The position numbers were made by a program, and so were the translations under genes. DNA of 64,000 bases from Celeribacter litoreus (GTDB taxonomy: Bacteria > Pseudomonadota > Alphaproteobacteria > Rhodobacterales > Rhodobacteraceae), in assembly GCF_020165855.1 (NCBI RefSeq), contig NZ_JAIUFY010000005.1, forward strand, positions 984,087-1,048,086. The letters are read 5' to 3'. Positions within the stretch are counted from its first letter, which is position 1. Each line of letters begins with the position of its first letter. This document shows positions 40,179 to 48,339 of the stretch, in pieces. The notes under the pieces are model-generated. The model worked only from the letters and a program-made list of their open reading frames with translations, ran no database searches and had not been told where the DNA came from.

Positions 40179-41561
40179 ATGTGCGCCTATTCCTGCACCC
40201 TTGGTGGCGAGAGATTTCAATTCCCGAACTTGGCAGATGTGATGGCGAAAGCGACGCCCGCGCGGTCTGGCGATGCACTGGCGGGATTGATCGCGGAAAG
40301 CGATGTGCAGCGGGTCGCGGCGCAGATGGTTCTCGCCGATTTGCCGCTCAAGGTGTTTCTTGAGGAGCTGTTGATCCCCTATGAGGAGGACGAGGTTGCA
40401 CGCCTGATCGTCGACAGCCATGACGCGGAGGCCTTCGCGCCCGTGTCGCACATGACAGTTGGACAGTTTCGCGACTGGCTCCTCTCGGATGCAGCGACGC
40501 CGACGGTGCTTAAGGCGCTCGCGCCCGGTCTCATGCCGGAAATGGCGGCTGCAGTCTCCAAACTGATGCGAAGCCGCGATCTCATTGCCGTGGCGCGCAA
40601 GATCACGGTCGTGACGGCGTTTCGCTCTACCCTCGGCCTTGAGGGCCGCATCGGCTCGCGGCTTCAGCCCAATCACCCCGCTGATGATCTGAAGGGCATC
40701 GTGGCCTCGACCCTCGACGGGTTGTCCTATGCGGTGGGCGATGCGGTGATCGGGATCAATCCGGCGACGGACAATATTCCGACGGCGATGACTCTATTGT
40801 CCATGCTCGACGATCTTCGGGCACGCTATGACATTCCGACGCAAAGCTGCGTGCTGACCCATGTCACCAACTCCATTGAGATCATAAATCGTGGCGCGCC
40901 GCTCGATCTCGTGTTCCAATCCGTGGCGGGGACGCAGGCCGCGAACGAGGGGTTCGGTGTCACGCTCTCGATGCTCAAAGAGGCGCATGAGGCGGCGCTG
41001 TCGCTCGGGCGCGGCACGGTTGGCACCAATGTGATGTATTTCGAAACGGGGCAGGGCAGCGCGCTCTCTGCTGACGCGCATCATGGGATCGATCAGCAAA
41101 CTTTGGAAGCGCGCGCCTATGCGGTCTGCCGCGCCTATGATCCGCTGATCGTCAATACCGTGGTCGGCTTTATCGGGCCGGAATACCTCTACGACGGCAA
41201 GGAGATCATCCGCGCGGGGCTCGAAGACGTGTTCTGCGGCAAGCTTCTCGGCCTGCCGATGGGGTGTGACGTCTGTTACACGAACCACGCAGAAGCCGAT
41301 CAGAACGACATGGATGTTCTGATGACGCTCCTCGCCAATGCCCGCGCGCAGTTCCTGATCGGCGTGCCGGGGGCAGATGACATCATGCTGAATTACCAGA
41401 GTCTCTCTTTCCACGACATCGCCTATCTGCGTAACTCTCTGGGCCTGAAGGCCGCGCCGGAGTTCGAGGCGTGGTTGACGTCCATGGGGCTGGTGAATGA
41501 GGCGGGCCACTTGCTCCCGAGCGGACAGGCCACCGAGAGACTTCTGGAGGCCGCACAATGA
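40179..41561 (+). CDS. eutB: Ethanolamine ammonia-lyase large subunit
   Basis: Adenosylcobalamin-dependent lyase subunit turning ethanolamine into acetaldehyde and ammonia; 460 residues. Family sequence covers the full length: LMAKATPARSGD-like start region, SKLMRSRDLIAVARKI, RLQPNHPADD near 165, DAVIGINPATDN near 190, and GTNVMYFETGQGSALSADAHHG near 290-310, where the substrate Glu lies, with MGCDVCYTNHAEADQND near 365. No microcompartment shell genes or EutA reactivase are present, so this is the free-enzyme type. The upstream 103 bases show no cobalamin riboswitch. It overlaps eutC by four bases. Confidence 0.95.
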   Translation: MCAYSCTLGGERFQFPNLADVMAKATPARSGDALAGLIAESDVQRVAAQMVLADLPLKVFLEELLIPYEEDEVARLIVDSHDAEAFAPVSHMTVGQFRDWLLSDAATPTVLKALAPGLMPEMAAAVSKLMRSRDLIAVARKITVVTAFRSTLGLEGRIGSRLQPNHPADDLKGIVASTLDGLSYAVGDAVIGINPATDNIPTAMTLLSMLDDLRARYDIPTQSCVLTHVTNSIEIINRGAPLDLVFQSVAGTQAANEGFGVTLSMLKEAHEAALSLGRGTVGTNVMYFETGQGSALSADAHHGIDQQTLEARAYAVCRAYDPLIVNTVVGFIGPEYLYDGKEIIRAGLEDVFCGKLLGLPMGCDVCYTNHAEADQNDMDVLMTLLANARAQFLIGVPGADDIMLNYQSLSFHDIAYLRNSLGLKAAPEFEAWLTSMGLVNEAGHLLPSGQATERLLEAAQ

Positions 41562-42319
41562 GCGATGTGGTGAAAGACAAATGGGCGGCCCTGCGTCAGG
41601 CGACGCCTGCGCGGATTGCGCTCGGGCGCACGGGGGCGGGGCTTCCGACCGGTGCGAACCTCGAATTCCAGTTTGCCCATGCCCGTGCCCGTGATGCGGT
41701 GCACTCCGCGCTGGATATGGATGCGCTTGAGGCGGAGTTGGCGCCGCTCGAAACCATCCGAGTAGCCTCTGCTGCGCCCGACCGCGCGAACTATCTGCGG
41801 CGTCCGGATTTGGGGCGCAAACTGGCGGCGGGCGAGGCGGATAAACTCAACGCGCGGCCCCTGTGTGATGTGGCCTTCGTCATTGCGGACGGGTTGTCCT
41901 CCGCGGCTGTGCAGGCCCATGCGGCCTCGGTTGTTCATGCGGCCCGCGCAAAACTTGAAGGACTGTCCTTCGGTCCTGTCGTGGTTGCCTCACAAGCGCG
42001 GGTGGCCATCGGCGACGAAATCGGTGCAGCCCTCGGCGCACGGCTTGTCGTCCTTCTGGTCGGTGAGCGCCCTGGCCTGACGGTTGCTGATAGCCTCGGA
42101 GCCTACCTGACCTATGGCCCGAAAGCAGGTGTCAAAGACAGCCAGCGCAACTGCCTCTCCAACATCCACGGCAAGGGCGGCATGTCCTACGAACAGGCAG
42201 CGGAAAAAATCGCTTGGCTGACACGTACGGCGCTTGAGCGGGGGCTCACGGGCACCGGTCTCAAAGAGGAAAGCGGCACCCTCACGCAAGAAAACGCCCC
42301 GCACATCGGCGAGGCGTAA
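41558..42319 (+). CDS. eutC: Ethanolamine ammonia-lyase small subunit
   Basis: Cobalamin-binding partner of EutB, 253 residues. Conserved marks are LRQATPARIALGRTGAGLPT near the N terminus, FVIADGLSSAAVQAHA near 110, GDEIGAALGARLVVLLVGERPGLTVADSLGAYLTYGP region at 150-190, and SQRNCLSNIHGKGGMSYEQA near 195-210. It begins in an ATGA overlap with eutB, which favours the 1:1 complex. It converges with the aminotransferase gene, with only 31 bases between, and no clear terminator there. Confidence 0.95.
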   Translation: MSDVVKDKWAALRQATPARIALGRTGAGLPTGANLEFQFAHARARDAVHSALDMDALEAELAPLETIRVASAAPDRANYLRRPDLGRKLAAGEADKLNARPLCDVAFVIADGLSSAAVQAHAASVVHAARAKLEGLSFGPVVVASQARVAIGDEIGAALGARLVVLLVGERPGLTVADSLGAYLTYGPKAGVKDSQRNCLSNIHGKGGMSYEQAAEKIAWLTRTALERGLTGTGLKEESGTLTQENAPHIGEA

Positions 42320-42350
42320 TCCATTTTAATCAGAGTGTTGCGAGGCGAAG

Positions 42351-43724
42351 TTACATCGTCGCCGCGACGGTCGTGAGCGCGTTGTCGACCGCATTCAGGA
42401 TGCGATCAATGTCGTCTGCGGTGGAGATCAGCGCAGGCGAGAAGCACAGTGTGTTGTTGAATCCCGGCACAGAACGGTTGGTCGCGCCGATAATGACGCC
42501 CTGCTTGTCGCATTCCGCGACGACAGCGCCAACGAGTTTCTCGGAGAGCGGCTCTTTCGTCGCGCGATCCACAACGAGTTCAGCGCCACAGAAGAGGCCC
42601 TTGCCACGCGTGTCTCCGATGAGCGGGTGCTTGTCCATCAGAGCATCGAGGCCCGCCATCAGGCGATCGCCCATGACTTTGGTGTTGGCGAGGAGGTTTT
42701 CCTCTTCGATGATTTTCATGTTCTCGATTGCCGCCGCCGGACCGGCCGTGCAGCCGCCGAAAGTCGAGATGTCGCGGAAGTAGTTCATCGGGTCTTCCGG
42801 CGTGTCAGAGAACATGGAGAACACTTCGTCCGTGGTGATCATGCAAGCGATGGCGGCATAGCCGGAGGCGACGCCTTTCGCGGTGGTGATGAAGTCGGGC
42901 TTGATGCCATAGTTCTGATAGCCGAACCATTCACCCGTGCGGCCCATGCCACAGACGACTTCGTCGATGTGGAGGAGCACGTCATACTTTTTGCAGATCT
43001 CCTGCACCTTTTCCCAGTAGCCCTGCGGCGGAACGATCACGCCACCGCCAGCGGTTACGGGCTCAAGGCAAAGTGCGCCGACCGTCTCGGGGCCTTCGCG
43101 GAGAATGACCTCTTCGATGGCTTCTGCAGCGCGTTCGCCGTAGTTCTCGACATCCCACTGGGCGCGGTAGTCGAGGCAGTGGGGAACTTCGATGAAGTCA
43201 GGGGCAAACGGACCGTACTGTTGGGCGCGCTGTTGCTGGCCGCATGCGGACAGGGTGCCGATGGTTGTGCCGTGGTAATCGCGGTCGCGGAACAGGATTT
43301 TGGTCTTCTTGCCGCCATAGCGTTTGTGCGCGATCTGACGGACCATTTTGAAAGCCTTTTCATTGGCTTCCGAACCAGAGTTACAGTAGTAAACGCGGCT
43401 CAGGCCGGGGGTTTTTTCGGTCAGCATTTCAGAGAATTGCGCGCCCGGTATGGAGCCAGCGGAGCCAGCAAAGTAGTTCATCTTGATGAGCTGGTCGCGC
43501 ACGGCATTGGCGATGCGCTCGCGGCCGTAGCCGACGTTCACGGTCCAGACGCCGCCGGACACAGCGTCGAGGAACTCACGCCCGTTCTGATCCCAGACAG
43601 ACATGCCTTTGCCCTCCACGATGATACGCGGGTCGCGGGTTTCCAGCGCCTTGTGCTGGAACATGTGGTGCCAGACGTGGGCGCGGTCGGCCTCTACGAT
43701 GGCTGAGAGATCATTGTCGTGCAT
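42351..43724 (-). CDS. Class III pyruvate aminotransferase, taurine/hypotaurine type
   Basis: PLP omega-aminotransferase of 457 residues. The N-terminal half (VWHHMFQHKALETRDPRIIVEGKGM, read in two parts, then LDAVSGGVWTVNVGYGRERIANAVRDQL) resembles taurine--pyruvate aminotransferase (Tpa) as I recall it. The PLP lysine lies in TTAKGVASGYAAI near 280, with the Asp of LLHIDEVVCGMGRTG near 240. Tpa makes sulfoacetaldehyde; the related Hpa acts on hypotaurine. No xsc gene follows, so sulfoacetaldehyde acetyltransferase is not encoded here. It is divergent from an aldehyde dehydrogenase, with paired repeats between them. A putrescine-type substrate cannot be excluded. Confidence 0.8.
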   Translation of the reverse strand: MHDNDLSAIVEADRAHVWHHMFQHKALETRDPRIIVEGKGMSVWDQNGREFLDAVSGGVWTVNVGYGRERIANAVRDQLIKMNYFAGSAGSIPGAQFSEMLTEKTPGLSRVYYCNSGSEANEKAFKMVRQIAHKRYGGKKTKILFRDRDYHGTTIGTLSACGQQQRAQQYGPFAPDFIEVPHCLDYRAQWDVENYGERAAEAIEEVILREGPETVGALCLEPVTAGGGVIVPPQGYWEKVQEICKKYDVLLHIDEVVCGMGRTGEWFGYQNYGIKPDFITTAKGVASGYAAIACMITTDEVFSMFSDTPEDPMNYFRDISTFGGCTAGPAAAIENMKIIEEENLLANTKVMGDRLMAGLDALMDKHPLIGDTRGKGLFCGAELVVDRATKEPLSEKLVGAVVAECDKQGVIIGATNRSVPGFNNTLCFSPALISTADDIDRILNAVDNALTTVAATM

Positions 43725-43777
43725 GGAGTTCTCCGTAGTTCAGTTCCATGAGCAAATCATACCGCTCATAGACGGGT

Positions 43778-43859
43778 CTAGAGCCAGCGAATGACATTTA
43801 TCGGTCCAGCGCAAGAGGTCGAATATACTGGACTCATTGTTTTGAATCTCTGGCACCTA
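43778..43859. promoter_or_regulatory. Divergent TauR/MocR-type operators
   Basis: On the plus strand CTGGACTCAT (43828-43837) is followed by CTGGCACCTA (43850-43859). On the minus strand CTGGACCGAT (43809-43800) is followed by CTGGCTCTAG (43787-43778). Both pairs are direct repeats with 22 bases start to start, facing away from each other. They resemble the CTGGACYTAA direct repeats reported for TauR of R. capsulatus. On the minus strand a TATGAT -10 box sits 17 bases beyond a poor -35 that overlaps the inner repeat, as expected for an activated promoter. Confidence 0.75.
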
Positions 43860-43892
43860 TTCGGCTGACAGGTTTCGGGCAATGCAAGGGAT

Positions 43893-45383
43893 ATGACCCA
43901 GATTGCTTCCACCTTCCCCGACTCGCAGGCCGTAACTGCGGCTTACCGCAACCTTAACCTCGTGGGGGGCAAACGTGTGCCTGTTTCTACGGGGCTAGAC
44001 GTTTTGAACCCTGCGACAGGCGCGGTTCTTGGTCAGGCGGCCGCGTCGGGGGCCGAGGAAACGGGTGCCGCTGTCGCGGCGGCGAAAGAGGCCTTTCCGG
44101 CTTGGGGTGCGACACCGGCGCGGGAGCGGGGCAAGGCCGTAGCCGCGGCGGGACGTGCGCTTCTGGAGAACTTCGAACTTGTCGCGCAAGTGCTCGCACG
44201 CGAGACGGGCAAAGCGATCCGCACGGAATGCCGTGGAGAGGTCAAGACAGCCGCAGATATCCTTGAATTCTATGGCGGTTTGGGATCGGAACTCAAAGGC
44301 GAGACCATCCCGTTCAGCCCGAATATGCTCACCATGACGACGCGGGAGCCGCTCGGTGTTGTGGGGGCGATCGTGCCGTGGAACGTGCCGCTCGTGCTCA
44401 TGATGCTCAAGATTGCACCAGCACTCGTGGCGGGCAATACGGTGGTGGTCAAAGCGTCGGAGGAAGCCCCGTTCGCGACCTATCTCGCCGCCGAGATTGT
44501 GATGGAATTTCTCCCCGCTGGCGTGCTCAACGTCATCAACGGCAACGGCCCCGATTGTGGCGCGGCGCTGACCGCGCATCCGGACGTGGCGAAGATCACC
44601 TTCACCGGTTCCGAAGCTGTCGGTGAAACGGTCTACAAAGCCGCCGCTGAGCGCATTGTGCCAGTCTCTTTGGAGCTTGGCGGTAAAAGCCCGATGATCG
44701 TCTGCGACGATGCCAATCTGGACAAAGCTGTGGCTGGTGCCATCTCCGGCATGCGTTTCACCCGCCAGGGACAGAGCTGCACGGCGTCCTCGCGGATTTA
44801 CGTGCATGAAAGCCTCTATGAGCCGTTTCTCAAGGCGCTAACGGATGCCCTGAACGCGCTCAAAATTGGCGATCCGCTCGATGAGGAAACCGACATAGGC
44901 ACCATCATCAACGCCAAACAAGCGGCCGTGGTTGACGACTACGTCGCGCAGGCGGAGGCTGCTAAGGGCGCGACTGTGATCCGCTGCGGTCAGATGCCGG
45001 AGGGGACGACGCTTTCACTTGATCTCTTCGCTTTGCCGACGCTCTTGCTCGACCTGCCGGAAGATCACCCCTGCGTTCAGAACGAGATTTTCGGGCCGGT
45101 GGCCGTTGTTCAGAAGTGGTCCGACTATGAGGACGTGATCGCAAAGGCGAACGACAGTCGCTATGGCCTGGCCGCGACGGTGTGGACGGAAACGCTCTCG
45201 ACTGCTCTCGATGCGACGTCTCGGTTAAACGCGGGCTATGTGCAGGTGAACCAGAACCTGACGATCCAGCCGAACGTGTCCTATGGCGGGTTCGGTCGCT
45301 CCGGTCTCGGGAAAGAAGCCTCGCTCGAAGCCATGCTCGCGCATTTCACGCGCTCCAAGACCATCGTCATCGCGATGGACTAA
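43893..45383 (+). CDS. Aldehyde dehydrogenase of the amine-catabolism block
   Basis: NAD(P)-dependent aldehyde dehydrogenase, 496 residues. Catalytic Cys lies in RQGQSCTASSRIYV near 292, the general base Glu in SLELGGKSPMIV near 258, the cofactor loop in FTGSEAVGETVYKAAAE near 235, and the structural Asn in VPWNVPLVLMMLK near 163. Divergence from the aminotransferase and shared operators make it the likely next enzyme. It would be a sulfoacetaldehyde dehydrogenase (SafD-like) if the amine is taurine. It would be an acetaldehyde dehydrogenase if the amine is hypotaurine, whose product loses sulfite to give acetaldehyde. It could also serve acetaldehyde made by EutBC. Confidence 0.85.
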   Translation: MTQIASTFPDSQAVTAAYRNLNLVGGKRVPVSTGLDVLNPATGAVLGQAAASGAEETGAAVAAAKEAFPAWGATPARERGKAVAAAGRALLENFELVAQVLARETGKAIRTECRGEVKTAADILEFYGGLGSELKGETIPFSPNMLTMTTREPLGVVGAIVPWNVPLVLMMLKIAPALVAGNTVVVKASEEAPFATYLAAEIVMEFLPAGVLNVINGNGPDCGAALTAHPDVAKITFTGSEAVGETVYKAAAERIVPVSLELGGKSPMIVCDDANLDKAVAGAISGMRFTRQGQSCTASSRIYVHESLYEPFLKALTDALNALKIGDPLDEETDIGTIINAKQAAVVDDYVAQAEAAKGATVIRCGQMPEGTTLSLDLFALPTLLLDLPEDHPCVQNEIFGPVAVVQKWSDYEDVIAKANDSRYGLAATVWTETLSTALDATSRLNAGYVQVNQNLTIQPNVSYGGFGRSGLGKEASLEAMLAHFTRSKTIVIAMD

Positions 45384-45392
45384 TCTCACGCG

Positions 45393-46862
45393 TCATCTGG
45401 CGCGGTTGATAGCCTCTGACAGTCGGGCGATCCCGGTCGGGATTTTCGAGACATCAATCGCGCCAAACCCCATCCGGAGCCTGTTTTGGGGTGGATTTTC
45501 ACGCATGTAATGCACCGTGCCGGCCTCGATCACGACACCGAGTTCGAGGGCGGCTTTCTGGACGGACGGGGCATCTACCCCCTCAGGTAGTGCGAGCCAG
45601 ATGCCTGACCCGCCCGTCGTCATCGTCACGGAGCACTCGGGAAGCTGGCGGTCGATTTCACGCAGCATCACACGCCATTTCTCCGCCATTCCACGTCTGT
45701 GCCGCCGGATATGGGCGTCGTAGTGACCTTCTGACAGAAAGAGCGCCATCGCGCGTTGCGCAAGCGCGGAGGGGTGACGATACATCAGACGGCGCAAATC
45801 CCGCAGTTCCGCAATCACCTCCCGATCCGCCGCAATGAACCCGAGGCGAATGCCGGGGAAGAGCGGTTTGGTGAGAGAGCCAACGTGGATCACGCGACCG
45901 GTGGCGTCGAGCGCCTTGAGCGTCGGGTGTTGGGCGCCGATAAAGTTGAGTTCGTGTTCGTAGTCGTCTTCGAGAATGAGAAAGTTCTGCTCATTCGCCG
46001 CCTCAATGAGCGCGAGACGTCGCTCCATCGGCATGGTGACATTGGTAGGGGACTGGTGTCCCGGGGTGACATAGACCATATCCGCGCCGTCGAGCTTTGA
46101 ACGGAAATTGAGCCCCTTGCTGTCCACAGGCGCAGGCCGGACCTCGCAGCCGTGCGAGAGAAAGATATTGCGGGCATCGACATAACCGGGGTCCTCGACA
46201 ACGATTGTTTTGGTGGTGTCGAGAAACAGGGTCGCGACCATCCAAATCGCATTTTGCGCACCGACGGTGATCAATAGCTCATCAGCTCCCGCACGGAACC
46301 CGCGCTGCGGGAGCACGCGGCGGGTAATCTGTTCCAAGAGAAGCGGATCGTCGCTGTCCGTCAAATCGTCAGCCCATGTGCCCACGTGCCGAGACGTGCC
46401 CGCGCGACGGAGACAGTCGCGCCAGCGCGCCACGGAAACGTCGTCCCGCGCGACCTGTCCGAAGATGAACGGATAGGGATAGCGGTGCCAGTCGTGCAGT
46501 TTCTCGATATTCACCTGTGCGGTGTAGCGCCGTGGGATGAACCGGCCGAAATCCGGTTTGGACGCCGATCCGGGCCGGTGACGCGGCGGCGCGACGTCGA
46601 GCTTTTCACGGACGAAATTCTCATCAATGAAATAGCCACGGCGCGGTTTCGCGGTGATGAACCCATCCTGATGCAACCGGTCGTAGACAATCGAAACCGT
46701 ATTGCGGGAGACATTGATTGTCTTGGCAAATTCTCGCGAGGAGGGCAGGGGATCGACAGGTGAAACCGCCCCGTCAAGAATGGCTTCGATCAAGCGTTCC
46801 TGAATCTGATGCTGCAAAGAGGCGCTGTCGTCAAACGGGGTCTCGAAATAGCGTTCCAGCAT
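45393..46862 (-). CDS. MocR/TauR-type GntR regulator with aminotransferase domain
   Basis: 489-residue MocR-family regulator. Residues 10-80 form a GntR winged helix (LPSSREFAKTINVSRNTVSIVYDRLHQDGF, seen in two parts). A linker follows, then a fold-type I aminotransferase-like domain (about 120-485) with a PLP-binding lysine in HVGSLTKPLFPGIRLGF near 325 and the tyrosine/aspartate region ILEDDYEHELNF. Family members such as TauR, GabR and PdxR sense an amine or its PLP adduct and bind direct repeats. Position between the dehydrogenase and the transporter, with CTGG repeats at both, points to TauR-like activation of this block. Confidence 0.85.
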   Translation of the reverse strand: MLERYFETPFDDSASLQHQIQERLIEAILDGAVSPVDPLPSSREFAKTINVSRNTVSIVYDRLHQDGFITAKPRRGYFIDENFVREKLDVAPPRHRPGSASKPDFGRFIPRRYTAQVNIEKLHDWHRYPYPFIFGQVARDDVSVARWRDCLRRAGTSRHVGTWADDLTDSDDPLLLEQITRRVLPQRGFRAGADELLITVGAQNAIWMVATLFLDTTKTIVVEDPGYVDARNIFLSHGCEVRPAPVDSKGLNFRSKLDGADMVYVTPGHQSPTNVTMPMERRLALIEAANEQNFLILEDDYEHELNFIGAQHPTLKALDATGRVIHVGSLTKPLFPGIRLGFIAADREVIAELRDLRRLMYRHPSALAQRAMALFLSEGHYDAHIRRHRRGMAEKWRVMLREIDRQLPECSVTMTTGGSGIWLALPEGVDAPSVQKAALELGVVIEAGTVHYMRENPPQNRLRMGFGAIDVSKIPTGIARLSEAINRAR

Positions 46863-46975
46863 GGGGCGACTCGTGCCTTTTCAACATGTTCATGTCCTGC
46901 CCCGATCACGTGCAAGGCGCGGCGACAGGTGCCACTCTATTGTGCATTTTTCCAAGTGGTCAGGGCAATCCCCTT

Positions 46976-47030
46976 CTGGACCTATAGTTTGGGGCCTCTG
47001 GCTCTAAATGGGCTCTTTTGCTGGCTCCTA
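46976..47030 (+). promoter_or_regulatory. Triple CTGG direct repeat before the ABC transporter operon
   Basis: CTGGACCTAT (46976-46985), CTGGCTCTAA (46998-47007) and CTGGCTCCTA (47021-47030) lie in the same direction with spacings of 22 and 23 bases. The first two match the order and spacing of the pairs at 43778-43859. They lie in the 269-base region shared by the MocR gene and the transporter operon. The first unit is the closest match to the published TauR repeat. Confidence 0.72.
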
Positions 47031-47131
47031 GGCTCATTCTCATACGCAGCGTGGACATCTTTGTCAGTCCGCGGGGGCCAGCGGCTTCGCGCGTAACGTA
47101 TTTTAAATATTAAAAATCACAGGGAGTGATT

Positions 47132-48265
47132 ATGACAAACCTCACCAAACCCACCGGTCTGAAACGCCGCTCGTTCCTCAAGGGCACCGCAACGGTGCTC
47201 GGCGGTCTGGCAGCACCGGCCATCGTGAGCAAACAGGCTCTCGCCTCCTCCGGCGAGATCAATGTGATGATGTGGTCCGACTATCTTCCGGAAAGCTTTG
47301 TCACCGCGTTTGAAGGCTCCACCGGCATCAAACTGAACTTTACCGGCATCGGCTCCAACGAAGAGATCATCAATAAACTCAAAGCCACCGGTGGCGAAGG
47401 GTTCGACATCATCTCCCCGACCGTGAACCGTAACCTCCTGTGGGCTGAACTGGGCCTTCTGCAGCCGTTCGACATGTCCAAGATCGCCATTGAAAAGGTG
47501 AACCCGGCGATGGCTCTGGGTGAGGCGCACTGGAACTTCGGCGGCACCTGCTGGGTCCCGCACATCTGGGGCACCGAAGGCGTTGCATGGCGCACCGACA
47601 TGTTCACCCCTGCGGGCGAGTTCCCGTCCTATTACGACATCTGGGACGACGCCAACGCCGGTAAAACCATGGGTCGCGGTCACTCCATGCTCTTGGGCCT
47701 CGGTCTCGGCATGGAACGTCTCGGCATGATGGAGCCGGGTTCCATGTGGGCGGCCTATGAGACACCGGAGAAAATGGATGAGGTCTGGAGCATGCTCGTT
47801 GAGCACGCGATCGAAAAGAAAGGCAACATCAAGCTGATCTGGAACGACGCGGACACCCAGAAAAACGGTCTCCTGAACGAAGGCGTCATCGTTGGCCAGA
47901 CTTGGGACGGCCCGCCGATCGCCCTGAAAAACGAAGGTGAGCCGGTCATGTACCGTGCGCCAGTCGAAGGCGCGATGGCGTGGGTCGACGGTATGGCGAT
48001 GCCGACCGGTGCCAAGAACATCGAACAGGCCTATGCCTTCATCGACGCTTGCTACAACCCCGAGTGGGCCGGTGAAGCGATCAAGACGCACGGCTACAAC
48101 TCGCCGGTTCTGGGCGCTGACACCTATGGTGGCGAGATCTACGCGAAAAACTTCGCAGACGCCTATCCGGGTGAGGCCCTCGCGAACCTCAACGCATGGC
48201 CGGCAGAGGCCCCGTGGTATTCGGAAAAACGTACCGAATTCACCAACAAGTTCCTCTCTGCCTAA
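47132..48265 (+). CDS. ABC transporter substrate-binding protein, PotD/PotF type, Tat signal
   Basis: 377-residue periplasmic binding protein. The start at ATG 47132 fits AGGGAG five bases before it; a GTG at 47126 is in frame but overlaps that site. The twin-arginine signal KRRSFLKGTA near 11-20 is followed by a hydrophobic segment ending near SKQALA. The mature part begins with INVMMWSDYLPESFV, typical of the spermidine/putrescine family, and contains FDIISPTVNRN and GTEGVAWRTDMF regions. Despite the family name, substrate is best judged from the regulon, where an amine such as taurine, hypotaurine or putrescine is likely. Confidence 0.88.
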   Translation: MTNLTKPTGLKRRSFLKGTATVLGGLAAPAIVSKQALASSGEINVMMWSDYLPESFVTAFEGSTGIKLNFTGIGSNEEIINKLKATGGEGFDIISPTVNRNLLWAELGLLQPFDMSKIAIEKVNPAMALGEAHWNFGGTCWVPHIWGTEGVAWRTDMFTPAGEFPSYYDIWDDANAGKTMGRGHSMLLGLGLGMERLGMMEPGSMWAAYETPEKMDEVWSMLVEHAIEKKGNIKLIWNDADTQKNGLLNEGVIVGQTWDGPPIALKNEGEPVMYRAPVEGAMAWVDGMAMPTGAKNIEQAYAFIDACYNPEWAGEAIKTHGYNSPVLGADTYGGEIYAKNFADAYPGEALANLNAWPAEAPWYSEKRTEFTNKFLSA

Positions 48266-48276
48266 ACACTCCTCCA

Positions 48277-48316
48277 TCAGGCCCCGTGCACCCCGTGTGC
48301 GGGGCCTGACCTTTTG
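48277..48316 (+). terminator. Intercistronic hairpin, partial terminator
   Basis: Perfect ten-pair inverted repeat TCAGGCCCCG/CGGGGCCTGA at 48277-48309, extended in the loop by GCAC/GTGT pairing, then CCTTTTGG. It sits between the binding-protein gene and the transporter genes, where partial termination or 3' end protection commonly gives an excess of binding protein. Confidence 0.7.
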
Positions 48317-48339
48317 GCACCATAAAAATCAGAATCGAT

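Noticed and set aside
42351-43724. Complete Tpa-Xsc taurine pathway
   Set aside because: No sulfoacetaldehyde acetyltransferase or phosphate acetyltransferase gene is present in the window, so only a partial or different route can be claimed.
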